DNA of 9,000 bases from Candidatus Omnitrophota bacterium (lineage in GTDB: Bacteria > Omnitrophota > Gorgyraeia > B26-G9): the NCBI GenBank assembly GCA_003645745.1, contig QNCH01000051.1, forward strand, positions 1 to 9,000, written 5' to 3'. Shown here in pieces: positions 1 to 7,288 of the stretch. The notes beneath the pieces were generated by a model. The model worked only from the letters and a program-made list of their open reading frames with translations. It made no database searches and was not told the origin of the DNA. Position 1 is the first letter of the stretch; each line of letters begins with the position of its first letter. A program made the position numbers and the translations under genes.

Positions 1-837
1 GTTAATAATATGAACGTCAGCTATTTTTACCGCTCCTGTATATACATCCCATGGACGCTTGTGCCCAAAAGATTGATGGAGACGTCCGCGGTTATAATAT
101 TCAAAATATTCTGTTAACCCTTCTTGGAGTTCTTGCATAGTCTCATACCCTTTAATATAAATATTCTGATACTTGACTGTTCTCCATAAACGCTCAACAA
201 ATATATTGTCCAATGCTCTGCCGCGTCCATCCATACTGATTAAAATATTTCTGTCTTTTAAACGATCCGTGAATACTTCACTTGTGAACGGTGAACCTTG
301 ATCTGAATTAAATATTTCAGGATTACCATATTTTAGCAGAGCCTCATCAATGGCTTCACAACAAAAATTAGTATCCAGTGTATCGCTTAAACCCCAGCTC
401 AGTACGCTGCGACTGTACCAGTCCATAATTGCAACCAAATACGCAAAACCATATTTTAATCGCACATAAGTTATATCCGTACTCCACACCTGATTAGCCC
501 TTTCTATTTTAACATCTCGCAACAAATACGGATAGATTTTATGCTGCTTATTTGATTTGCTTGTATTTGGCTTGGGATAGATAGCTTCAAGCCCCATAAC
601 ACGCATTAGACGTCTTACTCGTTTTGCCCCGCAGTGCTTTCCCAAATCACGTAAATATTTAGTCATACTGAGCGCCCCCATATTAGGATGTCTGGTAAAT
701 TCTTCGTCTATCATATGCATCAGTTCTAGGTTATATGGATTCTCTCCTCTGTGTTCGTAATATAGACATGACCGATTAACACTTAATAAGGAACATTGCT
801 TTCTGATACTCATTTGCTTATCTTTGGATGTGAGCAT
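1..837 (-). CDS. IS3-family transposase OrfB, partial (3' end beyond window edge)
   Basis: DDE integrase-type transposase that would catalyse strand cleavage and transfer for an IS3-family insertion sequence. I translated the minus strand from an ATG at 837 to base 1 and found no stop (279 codons). An HTH_21-like region with G-A-L-S-M...AKRVRRLMRVMGL lies at about residues 45-90. The integrase core follows: D121 in STDITY, D179 in NSDQGS and E215 in DNIFVERLW, which gives the family's DD(35)E spacing with Lys seven residues after the Glu. The C-terminal motif YYNRGRLHQSFGHKRP is also typical of OrfB. An in-frame stop at 859-861 limits upstream extension. The bases before the ATG are a run of nine C on the coding strand, with no ribosome-binding site. 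In this family OrfB is normally made by frameshifting from OrfA, which is only a remnant here, so the gene may be silent although its frame is intact. The IS subgroup was not determined. Confidence 0.9.
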   Translation of the reverse strand, partial: MLTSKDKQMSIRKQCSLLSVNRSCLYYEHRGENPYNLELMHMIDEEFTRHPNMGALSMTKYLRDLGKHCGAKRVRRLMRVMGLEAIYPKPNTSKSNKQHKIYPYLLRDVKIERANQVWSTDITYVRLKYGFAYLVAIMDWYSRSVLSWGLSDTLDTNFCCEAIDEALLKYGNPEIFNSDQGSPFTSEVFTDRLKDRNILISMDGRGRALDNIFVERLWRTVKYQNIYIKGYETMQELQEGLTEYFEYYNRGRLHQSFGHKRPWDVYTGAVKIADVHIIN

Positions 838-846
838 ACTGGCTGG

Positions 847-868
847 GGGGGGGAGTCTCTACTTGACT
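847..868. repeat. Inverted-repeat copy next to transposase start
   Basis: Seven G followed by AGTCTCTACTTGACT (854-868). The 15-bp core is the exact reverse complement of 1089-1103, and the G-rich flank matches the other copy's C-rich flank at five of seven positions. The copy lies between the OrfA-like remnant and the OrfB start. The homopolymer here is nine G in all (845-853). Confidence 0.8.
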
Positions 869-887
869 ACACGGTGACATAGATATA

Positions 888-1022
888 TCAAAAATATAAT
901 ACACTTTTATCTACTGTAAAAAAATTTGCTTTTATATTATATGACATATTATAATCTACAATTATCCGGACAGCAGCAACTTTATACTCTTCTCTTTGTT
1001 TTGTTGGTATTGAATCATTTTT
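888..1022 (-). pseudogene. Degenerate OrfA-like (IS3 helix-turn-helix) remnant
   Basis: This is a 44-codon open stretch between two stops on the minus strand (TAA at 1025-1023, TGA at 890-888). It contains the segments QREEYKVAAVRIIVDYNMS and VDKSVLYF. These resemble the first helices of IS3-family OrfA proteins, where a [Y/F]K-x-EAV pattern is followed later by a DKSTLY-W pattern, and the position just upstream of OrfB fits. There is no ATG in frame at the expected start. An ATG in the neighbouring frame at 1018 suggests a small indel. The leucine-zipper half of OrfA is absent, because the OrfB-proximal inverted repeat begins soon after the stop. The resemblance is judged by eye on a short stretch, so the call is tentative. 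Confidence 0.4.
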
Positions 1023-2030
1023 TTACAAAAATTTTAATTGGTTATTCGATTTTTTGTCTTTAGAATCGGTTGCGTTGAGTGAACATGCAGTCAAGTAGAG
1101 ACTTGCCCCCTCTTTTTTTGCCCCCTTTTTAAAACACTGCATATCATCAGGCAAATCAGCAAAAAATTCGATGAATTTATTTGTTTGCGGATGGAAAAAA
1201 CCTAATTCCTGAGCATGCAATGCCTGCCTTTGGATAAATTGATTTGTTGCATTGCGGCTATAAAGGCTGTCTCCTAAGACAGGATGGCCAAGATGGGCAA
1301 GATGCACTCGGATTTGATGAGTGCGTCCGGTTTTTAAATTGATTTTTAATACACTAAATTTTTCTGTTCTCTTTAGCACAGAATAACAGGTTATTGCCTG
1401 CTTTGTACAAGCATAAGAAACTGCCATTTTTTTGCGGTTAACCGGGCTTCTTTGTATTGGCGCGTCAATAATCCCCTGGTCATACTCTACTCTTCCTTTA
1501 ACAACAGCAATATATGTTTTTTTTACTTTATGCTCTTTAAACTGGCTGGCAAGAAAACGATGCGCCTGATTATGTTTAGCAATAACAATTAAACCTGAAG
1601 TGTCTTTATCCAAACGATGCACAATCCCCGGACGCAGTATCCCGTTAAGGTCAGAAAGTCCGCTGGTATAGTAAAGGAGCGCATTAACTAAAGTATCTGA
1701 AAAATGGCCTGCTCCAGGATGCACAACCATACCCGCAGATTTATTCACAACAATTAAATCTTCATCCTCATAAACAATATCTAATGCAATCTCTGTAGCA
1801 GGAAGATCAAAAGACTGCTCAATTCTTTGTGGAAGATCAATAACAATCGAATCATTTTCTTTTAATTTATAATGCGGTTTAATTGCAGCATTATTAATCA
1901 GAATATATTTTTTTTTAATAAAATTTTTTATTTCTACACGCGAAAAATCAGGCGCAAGTTTATCACCGAGGTATTTATCTACTCGAAAACCAGAATTTTC
2001 TTTTTCTATGCTAAATTTTTTCTTAGTCAA
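1023..2030 (-). CDS. rluD: RluD-like 23S rRNA pseudouridine synthase, C-terminus altered by a repeat
   Basis: RluA-family enzyme that isomerises uridine to pseudouridine; RluD members act on helix 69 of 23S rRNA. From the TTG start it has 335 residues. An N-terminal S4 RNA-binding domain (FRVDKYLGDKL...SRVEIKNFI, about residues 14-60) precedes the catalytic domain. The signature HRLDKDTSGL has the presumed catalytic Asp at residue 141, and NLKTGRTHQIRVHLAHLGHP is the second family motif. I prefer TTG at 2030 because it places the S4 domain at the usual distance from the N-terminus and overlaps the lgt stop by 8 bases (TTGACTAA), suggesting coupling. A TTG at 2075 would run 53 bases into lgt. 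The family fold should end near residue 300 (LPDDMQCF). The remaining roughly 33 residues come from an inverted repeat and adjoining DNA and look like a replaced tail. Activity is probably retained. Confidence 0.92.
   Translation of the reverse strand: MTKKKFSIEKENSGFRVDKYLGDKLAPDFSRVEIKNFIKKKYILINNAAIKPHYKLKENDSIVIDLPQRIEQSFDLPATEIALDIVYEDEDLIVVNKSAGMVVHPGAGHFSDTLVNALLYYTSGLSDLNGILRPGIVHRLDKDTSGLIVIAKHNQAHRFLASQFKEHKVKKTYIAVVKGRVEYDQGIIDAPIQRSPVNRKKMAVSYACTKQAITCYSVLKRTEKFSVLKINLKTGRTHQIRVHLAHLGHPVLGDSLYSRNATNQFIQRQALHAQELGFFHPQTNKFIEFFADLPDDMQCFKKGAKKEGASLYLTACSLNATDSKDKKSNNQLKFL
1089..1110. repeat. Inverted-repeat copy inside rluD 3' end; small hairpin
   Basis: AGTCAAGTAGAGACT (1089-1103) followed by TGCCCCC is the partner of the copy at 847-868. 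Within it, CAAGT-AGAG-ACTTG (1092-1105) is a perfect 5-bp stem with a 4-base loop, reminiscent of REP-like units. The 9-base word TTGCCCCCT occurs at 1103-1111 and again at 1118-1126. In the rluD frame this DNA encodes the low-complexity tail containing EGASLYLTA. Confidence 0.75.
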
Positions 2031-2763
2031 TTTTTCCCATACGTTTAAAATAAAAATATAAAAATAAACCGCCAAAAAACATCAGCGCGCTTAAAATCTG
2101 AAAATAGCTAAAATTCCATAAAACACGCGGATTAACGCGTAAAATTTCCACACAAAAACGCACTGCTCCATAGAAGATGCAATAAGCAGAAAATATCTGA
2201 CCTGAAAATTTTTTATTGCGGGAAATTTTAAGTAAAGCAAAAAATATACAAATCAGCAAAAAAGAAGAATAAAGCTGTGTTGGATGCACACACAAAGGAT
2301 GTCCTGGGAAAATAACGCCAAAAAATAATAATGTGGGCTTGCCATAACAACAACCGTTTAAAAAACAGCCTATTCTGCCAAAAGCATGCGCTAAAGGCAA
2401 ATATAAAAAAATTAAATCTATAGTTTTTAAAAACGGTAATTTATTTCTTTTAATAAACACTATTCCTGAAATAAATCCCAGAATAAGCCCCCCATGGAAT
2501 ACGAGCCCCCCCTTATATATTTTCACAATGTCTAAGGGAAACTTTAGATAATCTCCAAAATTTAATAAAACATAAAAAAGCCTCGCGCCAATCAGCCCCC
2601 AAATAAGCGCCCAAAAAATCAAATCAATTATCTTTTCATCAGATAAACCTACTTTTAAAGCATGGCGCTGACAAAAAAAAGAAGCGATTAATGTTCCTAA
2701 AGCAACCATTACTCCGTATGAATACACAGTTAATGGGCCTATATGTAATAAAATAGGATGCAT
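2023..2763 (-). CDS. lgt: Prolipoprotein diacylglyceryl transferase
   Basis: Integral inner-membrane enzyme that transfers diacylglycerol from phosphatidylglycerol to the lipobox cysteine of prolipoproteins, the step before LspA cleavage. At 246 residues it is somewhat shorter than common Lgt proteins. Visible family features are an N-terminal HPILLHIGPLTVYSYG, several hydrophobic segments, FHGG with His90, the Lgt signature GRIGCFLNGCCYG with Arg130 and Asn136, HPTQLYS, and a late VEILR with Glu206 and Arg209. The ATG is preceded by GGAGG (2769-2773) at 5-base spacing, a strong ribosome-binding site. The gene follows lspA after a 187-bp gap holding a hairpin and a possible promoter. Its stop overlaps the rluD start. 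The pairing with lspA fits one shared lipoprotein-maturation pathway. Confidence 0.96.
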   Translation of the reverse strand: MHPILLHIGPLTVYSYGVMVALGTLIASFFCQRHALKVGLSDEKIIDLIFWALIWGLIGARLFYVLLNFGDYLKFPLDIVKIYKGGLVFHGGLILGFISGIVFIKRNKLPFLKTIDLIFLYLPLAHAFGRIGCFLNGCCYGKPTLLFFGVIFPGHPLCVHPTQLYSSFLLICIFFALLKISRNKKFSGQIFSAYCIFYGAVRFCVEILRVNPRVLWNFSYFQILSALMFFGGLFLYFYFKRMGKID

Positions 2764-2768
2764 TTATT

Positions 2769-2773
2769 CCTCC
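2769..2773 (-). promoter_or_regulatory. Ribosome-binding site of lgt
   Basis: GGAGG on the minus strand, five bases from the ATG. It is the clearest Shine-Dalgarno sequence in the window and fixes the lgt start. Confidence 0.75.
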
Positions 2774-2814
2774 AAAGCTTCTGGTATAATCATAATCTAT
2801 ATTCAGGATAAACC

Positions 2815-2843
2815 ATTCTAGCTTTTCTGAATAACAGTTTTAA
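2815..2843 (-). promoter_or_regulatory. Possible sigma70-type promoter for lgt-rluD
   Basis: On the minus strand TTAAAA (2843-2838, 4 of 6 to the -35 consensus) is followed after 17 bases by TAGAAT (2820-2815, 5 of 6 to the -10 consensus). It lies just after the hairpin and T-tract and about 50 bases before lgt. In AT-rich DNA such matches arise by chance, so this is only a candidate. Confidence 0.3.
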
Positions 2844-2844
2844 C

Positions 2845-2884
2845 AAAAAACCACGAGGTTACAATCTAACGCAACCTCTTTTTT
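2845..2884 (-). terminator. Hairpin flanked by A/T tracts, likely terminator after lspA
   Basis: A 24-base hairpin (2855-2878) has GAGGTT pairing with AACCTC, extended to nine pairs with G-U wobbles. On the minus strand it is followed by GTGG and six T, and preceded by six A, so it could terminate transcription leaving lspA. On the plus strand six T follow directly, so it may work in both directions. A second left arm, GGTTAC (2890-2885), can pair with GTAACC (2862-2857) and exclude the first stem, so an attenuator-like switch cannot be ruled out. Confidence 0.5.
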
Positions 2885-2950
2885 GTAACCATTTAAAATT
2901 AAACAACTTAAAAAGGAAATTCCTTATATATTAAATTAATCTATGTATAC

Positions 2951-3427
2951 TCAAGACATCTTAGAGCTTTCTCCTTCCAGGATGTCTTTTTTTAAAAAAA
3001 TAAATAAAAGTAAGATTACCCCGCAGGTAATCATACTGTCCGCAAAATTAAAAACCGGCCAAACGCGGAAATCAATAAAATCAACCACATACCCCAGCCT
3101 GATTCGATCAATAAGATTTCCTGTAGCTCCGCATAAAATAAGCAGCAAAGCTGATTGCCATATTTTTAAATAAAAATTGTTCTTAAACTTCTGGCCGCTG
3201 ATAGACAAAAAAAGAATTAAAATAATCGCGAAAATAGATATGTAAATTAGAATCCAATTTTGATTTTGAAAAAAACCAAATGCAGAGCCTGTATTATAAA
3301 CTAACGTTATATGCAGCACATTGCTAATTACCGGTATGCTCTGAGTCTGAGATAAAAATTTAAGCGCGAATAATTTAGAGATTTGGTCTATAAAAACAAA
3401 AAGAATAATTAAAAATACTTTTCCCAT
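2951..3427 (-). CDS. lspA: Lipoprotein signal peptidase (signal peptidase II)
   Basis: Membrane aspartyl protease that removes the signal peptide from diacylglyceryl-modified prolipoproteins. From the ATG at 3427 it has 158 residues, normal for the family, with four hydrophobic segments. Motifs are FIDQISK near residue 12, YNTGSAFG at 44-51, GNLIDRIRLGYVVDF with catalytic Asp116, and FNFADS with catalytic Asp130. The loop between the two Asp residues is compact. An open frame continues to a TTG at 3448, but a GAGG at 3440-3437 sits inside that extension, 9 bases before the ATG and 6 bases before a GTG at 3430. The true start is therefore 3427 or 3430. The last codons (DILEGESSKMS) are followed by TGA. 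The gene lies downstream of ileS, a common neighbourhood, but a 111-bp inverted repeat separates the two. Confidence 0.95.
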   Translation of the reverse strand: MGKVFLIILFVFIDQISKLFALKFLSQTQSIPVISNVLHITLVYNTGSAFGFFQNQNWILIYISIFAIILILFLSISGQKFKNNFYLKIWQSALLLILCGATGNLIDRIRLGYVVDFIDFRVWPVFNFADSMITCGVILLLFIFLKKDILEGESSKMS

Positions 3428-3476
3428 CACTATTAACCTCAGAGACAATAAATGAATAAATATTACATTTCTACCT

Positions 3477-3587
3477 CACAGATTCAGGTCATCTTTGACT
3501 GATCTTCAATCGCGATTTCCTCAACGTACCTCAAGTACGCCGTAAAAATCATTCTATCAGATCAGACAAATATGACCTAAATCTGTG
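3477..3587. repeat. Concentric inverted repeat, element A, between ileS and lspA
   Basis: Outer arms 3477-3504 and 3560-3587 are reverse complements at 25 of 28 positions. An inner perfect hairpin CGTAC-CTCAA-GTACG (3525-3539) has the same centre (3532). The stretch between them pairs weakly. The whole 111-bp unit fills most of the ileS-lspA gap. Its left core (3503-3541) resembles the core of element B (7347-7384). It could be a dispersed palindromic element (MITE or REP-like) and, when transcribed, would fold into a long RNA hairpin between the two genes. Confidence 0.85.
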
Positions 3588-3603
3588 GATATAAATGCAA
3601 CAC

Positions 3604-6450
3604 TTATTCATTTACAGTCTCTATATTATTAACACAGCGCTTACACAGTTTAGGATGCTCTTTGTCCTGTCCAACATTCATACTATAATTCCAACAACGA
3701 ATACATTTTTGCCCATCAGCATGTTCAACTTTAATTTTTATTTTGCTATTTACAAAATTTCCATCCCCATGGAAAATATTCACGTCATAATCAGGTAAAT
3801 CTTCATGGTCACAGGAAGAGCTAATTTCTACCTGAGAAACAATAAAAATTCCCGAAAAATTTTTCAAATATTTTTCTAATAATTCAGAGATAGATTTATC
3901 TTCTTTTGCATAGAAAATAATAATTTTAGCTTCAAGGCTGTTGCCGATTAATTTCGCGCCGCGCGCTTGCTCTAAAACCTTTAAAACACAATTACGCACA
4001 TCTAAGATAAATTTCCAAGTATTATTTAATTTTTTATCAATATATCGCGGATTGAAATCAGGCCACTTAGTTAGAAAAATACTCTCCTCTTTTTCGCCGC
4101 AGGAAAAACCATACGCTTCTTCAGCGGTAAAAGACAAAACAGGGGCAATCAGAACAGTAAGCGCGGATAAAATCTGATAAAGCACAGTCTGAGCAGAACG
4201 CCGAGCCTTAGAATCAGCATTAAAAGTGTAGAGCCTATCTTTTAAAATATCAAGATAAAATGAACTCAGTTCAACTATACAAAAATTATAGATTATTTTA
4301 TTGGCCTTATAAAAACTAAACTTTTCATAATTTTCTGTTACCTGTTTAATCATTTTGTGCAAAACAGATTGAGCCCATCGGTCAATTTCTAAAAGTGATT
4401 CAGAATCTACGCTATTGTTTCGCGGATCAAAATCATATAAATTGCCTAAAATAAATTTTAATGTATTGCGAATTTTACGATAGCTTTCGCTAACCCTGTC
4501 TAATATCTCTTCGGAAATCCTCACATCTAAAGTATAATCAGACAAAGCCACATATAATCTCAAGACATCTGCTCCAAGTTTAGAAATAACTTTTTGCGGC
4601 GCAATAACATTACCTCTGGACTTAGCCATTTTTTTGCCGTCTTTGTCAACAATAAATCCATGCGTCAACACTTGTTTAAATGGAGTATGCCCATCTATAG
4701 CCATTGCAGAGATTAACGCGGCTTGAAACCAGCCGCGATGCTGATCTGAACCTTCAAGATATAAATCAGCAGGATACTGCAAATTTTGCCTTAAATTGAT
4801 TACTGCCTGATGGCTTACTCCTGAATCAAACCACACATCCAGAATATCCTGTTCTTTAATAAAGTCAGAACTTCCGCACTCAGGACAAACATACCCTTGA
4901 GGCAAAATTTCTAAAGGCTCTTTTATAAACCAGGCATCCGCTCCAGATTGCTCAACAATCTTTGCAAATTTCTCAATTACCTCTGCGTCTAAGATCTCTT
5001 TATTACAATTAGCACAATAAAACACAGGAATAGGTACACCCCATAATCTCTGCCTGGAAAGACACCAATCAGGACGATTTTCCACCATACTTAAAATGCG
5101 TTTCTCTGCTGAGGCTGGAATCCAGACAACATTTTTAATTTCCTTAATTATTTCCTCCCGTAAATTATGCGCGTCAATACTCATAAACCATTGATCTGTT
5201 GCCCTAAAAATAATCGGCTTTTTGCATCTCCAGCAATGAGGATAAGAATGAGTTATCTGTCCTTCGGACAAAAGCATTCCTGTTTTTTTTAATTTATTGA
5301 TCACTTCAGGATTAGCTTTACGAATATGCATACCGCCAAAATCAGCTACATCATCAAAAAAACACCCTTTGGCATTTACCTGCATCACCAGCTCAAGATT
5401 ATATTTATTTCCGGTAAGAAAATCTTCCGCTCCATAACCAGGCGCTGTATGCACTATTCCTGAACCATCTGTGCCGCAAACATAATCAGCGAACACAACT
5501 TTGCCAGAGCGCAAACCAAAAGGATGCTCATAAGTAATATTTTCTAAATCAGATCCTTTTACTTTTTGAATAATTTCATAATTGTTTATACCTGCTTTTT
5601 GCAACACTGAATCCACCAAATTTTCTTCTATTAAAAGAGCGTAATCTTCTATTGCAACAAGCGTATAAATAAAGTCAGGATGCATACAACAGGCAACATT
5701 TCCCAATAATGTCCACGGAGTTGTGGTCCAGATAACAATGTAGGCCTGTTTTAGCCGTAAAAAATCAAATCCCGGCAATTTATCAGGATTATTTAATTTA
5801 AACTTTACATATATGGACGGCGAGCTATGCTCTTCATACTCTACTTCTGCTTCAGCTAAAGCAGTTTCGCAATTATAACACCAATTAACTGGTTTACAAC
5901 CTTTGTAAACATAACCTTTTTTTACTAAAGCTCCAAAAGACCTGATTATTGCTGCTTCATATCTATGATTTAAAGTTAAATAAGGATTATCCCAATCTCC
6001 AAATATACCTAAACGCTCAAACTCTTCTTTTTGAATATGCACAAAATTCAGTGCAAAATCACGCGCTTTTTCCCTGAAATCTATCTTATTTACCTCATCC
6101 TTACGTTTGTTAAGTTTTTTAAATAATTGATGTTCTACAGGCAGTCCATGGCAATCCCAACCTGGGACATACGGAGCATAAAATCCCCGTATACTTTTAT
6201 ATTTGACAATTATATCCTTTAAAACCTTATTTAACGCGTGGCCTAAATGGATATGCCCATTCGCGTAAGGAGGGCCGTCATGTAAAATATATTTTTCTGC
6301 TTGCGCGAATTTGTTAAGCATTTTTTTATAAATAGATTGTTTTTGCCATTTCTCTAAAATACCAGGTTCTCTTTGCGCAAGATTAGCTTTCATAGGGAAA
6401 CCAGTTTTAGGTAGATTAATAGTAGCTTTATAATCAAATTCTTTATCCAT
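3604..6450 (-). CDS. ileS: Isoleucyl-tRNA synthetase
   Basis: Class I synthetase that charges tRNA-Ile and edits mis-activated valine, in the cytoplasm. At 948 residues it has the length of the bacterial type. The HIGH-type motif is HLGH at residues 68-71 within PYANGHIHLGHA. The CP1 editing domain is marked by WTTTPWT from residue 241 and GIVHTAPGYGAEDF from 331. The second class I motif reads KMAKS (607-611), where KMSKS is usual. Zinc-type cysteine pairs occur internally (CWRC, CANC, CPEC) and at the C-terminus (C916, C919, C936, C939). The anticodon-binding domain lies between the KMSKS region and the C-terminal zinc. The ATG at 6450 starts 8 bases after the proC stop. An AAGGA lies 12 bases upstream, which is far, so translation may be coupled to proC. 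The reading frame is intact throughout. Confidence 0.98.
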   Translation of the reverse strand: MDKEFDYKATINLPKTGFPMKANLAQREPGILEKWQKQSIYKKMLNKFAQAEKYILHDGPPYANGHIHLGHALNKVLKDIIVKYKSIRGFYAPYVPGWDCHGLPVEHQLFKKLNKRKDEVNKIDFREKARDFALNFVHIQKEEFERLGIFGDWDNPYLTLNHRYEAAIIRSFGALVKKGYVYKGCKPVNWCYNCETALAEAEVEYEEHSSPSIYVKFKLNNPDKLPGFDFLRLKQAYIVIWTTTPWTLLGNVACCMHPDFIYTLVAIEDYALLIEENLVDSVLQKAGINNYEIIQKVKGSDLENITYEHPFGLRSGKVVFADYVCGTDGSGIVHTAPGYGAEDFLTGNKYNLELVMQVNAKGCFFDDVADFGGMHIRKANPEVINKLKKTGMLLSEGQITHSYPHCWRCKKPIIFRATDQWFMSIDAHNLREEIIKEIKNVVWIPASAEKRILSMVENRPDWCLSRQRLWGVPIPVFYCANCNKEILDAEVIEKFAKIVEQSGADAWFIKEPLEILPQGYVCPECGSSDFIKEQDILDVWFDSGVSHQAVINLRQNLQYPADLYLEGSDQHRGWFQAALISAMAIDGHTPFKQVLTHGFIVDKDGKKMAKSRGNVIAPQKVISKLGADVLRLYVALSDYTLDVRISEEILDRVSESYRKIRNTLKFILGNLYDFDPRNNSVDSESLLEIDRWAQSVLHKMIKQVTENYEKFSFYKANKIIYNFCIVELSSFYLDILKDRLYTFNADSKARRSAQTVLYQILSALTVLIAPVLSFTAEEAYGFSCGEKEESIFLTKWPDFNPRYIDKKLNNTWKFILDVRNCVLKVLEQARGAKLIGNSLEAKIIIFYAKEDKSISELLEKYLKNFSGIFIVSQVEISSSCDHEDLPDYDVNIFHGDGNFVNSKIKIKVEHADGQKCIRCWNYSMNVGQDKEHPKLCKRCVNNIETVNE

Positions 6451-6458
6451 AATAATTA

Positions 6459-7268
6459 TTATTCCTTACTCAATTCCTTTGCCCTTGTTACTGCGGCAAT
6501 TATTGTCTGCTCAACTATTTGAGAAAAACCTTGTGTTTTTAAAACATTCAAGCCCGCTTCAGTAGTGCCGCGTTTAGAACAAACTCCTGATATTAAATCA
6601 TCAGGGTTTAATTTGCCTTCTATTAATAAAGCAGTAGTACCTTTTAATGTCTCTAAACACAACTGTTCCGCGTCAATTCTATTAAACCCTGCCTTTTGCG
6701 CAGCTTTAATCATACTTTCAACAAAATAAGCAACAAAACCAGGCCCGCTTCCACTAACTGCAGTCACAGCATTCAGTTTAGCTTCAGGAAAGCTGCGAAC
6801 CTGTCCTAAACCAGAAAATATTAATTCTGTAATTTTCCCTGCCTGAATATCAGCAAATTTGCCAACACAATAAGCTGTTATACCCTGTCCAATTAATGCA
6901 GGCAGATTAGGCATAACCCTGACTACAGCGACACCTGCTTGAAAAAATTTCTGGATATATTCTGTACTTATGCCAGCAGCAATGGAAATAATCAAATGCT
7001 TGTCTGTTATTTTATTGTTTAAAACTGATAATAAAGAATTAATGTCCTGCGGCTTAACACAAATGACAATTACCTCGCAAACCCCAGCAGCTTCTTCTAA
7101 ACTTAATTTCTGCACATTATATTGCTCAGTAACATAATTTAATCTTTGGTTATTTTTTTCACAAATATAAACAGAAAATTTTTTTTGCCGCGCAAGCCCT
7201 TTAATTATAGCCTCGCCCATATTCCCAGTTCCAACAATACACAACTTTTTCAAACTCAATTTTACCAC
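6459..7268 (-). CDS. proC: Pyrroline-5-carboxylate reductase
   Basis: Last step of proline synthesis: NAD(P)H-dependent reduction of 1-pyrroline-5-carboxylate to proline, in the cytoplasm. The protein has 269 residues, as expected. The Rossmann dinucleotide motif GTGNMG is at 13-18, VRVMPNLPALIGQG at 117-129, and SGSGPGF at 172-178 in the helical dimerisation domain. SKRGTTEAGL at 231-240 matches the conserved SPGGTT-x-AGL segment with Pro-Gly replaced by Lys-Arg. The open frame begins with GTG at 7268, only one base after AAGGAG. A TTG at codon 4 (7259) has a more usual spacing of 10 bases and would start the protein at MSLKKLCIVG, so the true start is uncertain by three codons. ileS follows after 8 bases, probably in one transcript. 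Confidence 0.96.
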   Translation of the reverse strand: MVKLSLKKLCIVGTGNMGEAIIKGLARQKKFSVYICEKNNQRLNYVTEQYNVQKLSLEEAAGVCEVIVICVKPQDINSLLSVLNNKITDKHLIISIAAGISTEYIQKFFQAGVAVVRVMPNLPALIGQGITAYCVGKFADIQAGKITELIFSGLGQVRSFPEAKLNAVTAVSGSGPGFVAYFVESMIKAAQKAGFNRIDAEQLCLETLKGTTALLIEGKLNPDDLISGVCSKRGTTEAGLNVLKTQGFSQIVEQTIIAAVTRAKELSKE

Positions 7269-7288
7269 TCTCCTTAAAACTATATATC

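Noticed and set aside
888..893. TGA after LYF in the OrfA remnant where family members often have Trp, hinting at TGA recoding
   Set aside because: lspA ends naturally at TGA and all other genes read correctly with the standard code; the stretch is degenerate.
2031..2075. Upstream TTG start for rluD at 2075
   Set aside because: It would add a hydrophobic stretch encoded by the lgt 3' end in another frame; the S4 domain spacing fits the TTG at 2030.
2953..2995. Plus-strand terminator-like hairpin (AGACATC...GATGTCT followed by T)
   Set aside because: The T-run is on the plus strand, where no gene ends here, and the bases are the coding 3' end of lspA; it would not terminate minus-strand transcription.
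2943..3173. Plus-strand open frame of 76 codons
   Set aside because: It lies opposite lspA, whose motifs are clear, and has no recognisable features.
3595..4177. Plus-strand open frames at 3595-3798 and 3941-4177
   Set aside because: Both are antisense to ileS, without family motifs or ribosome-binding sites.
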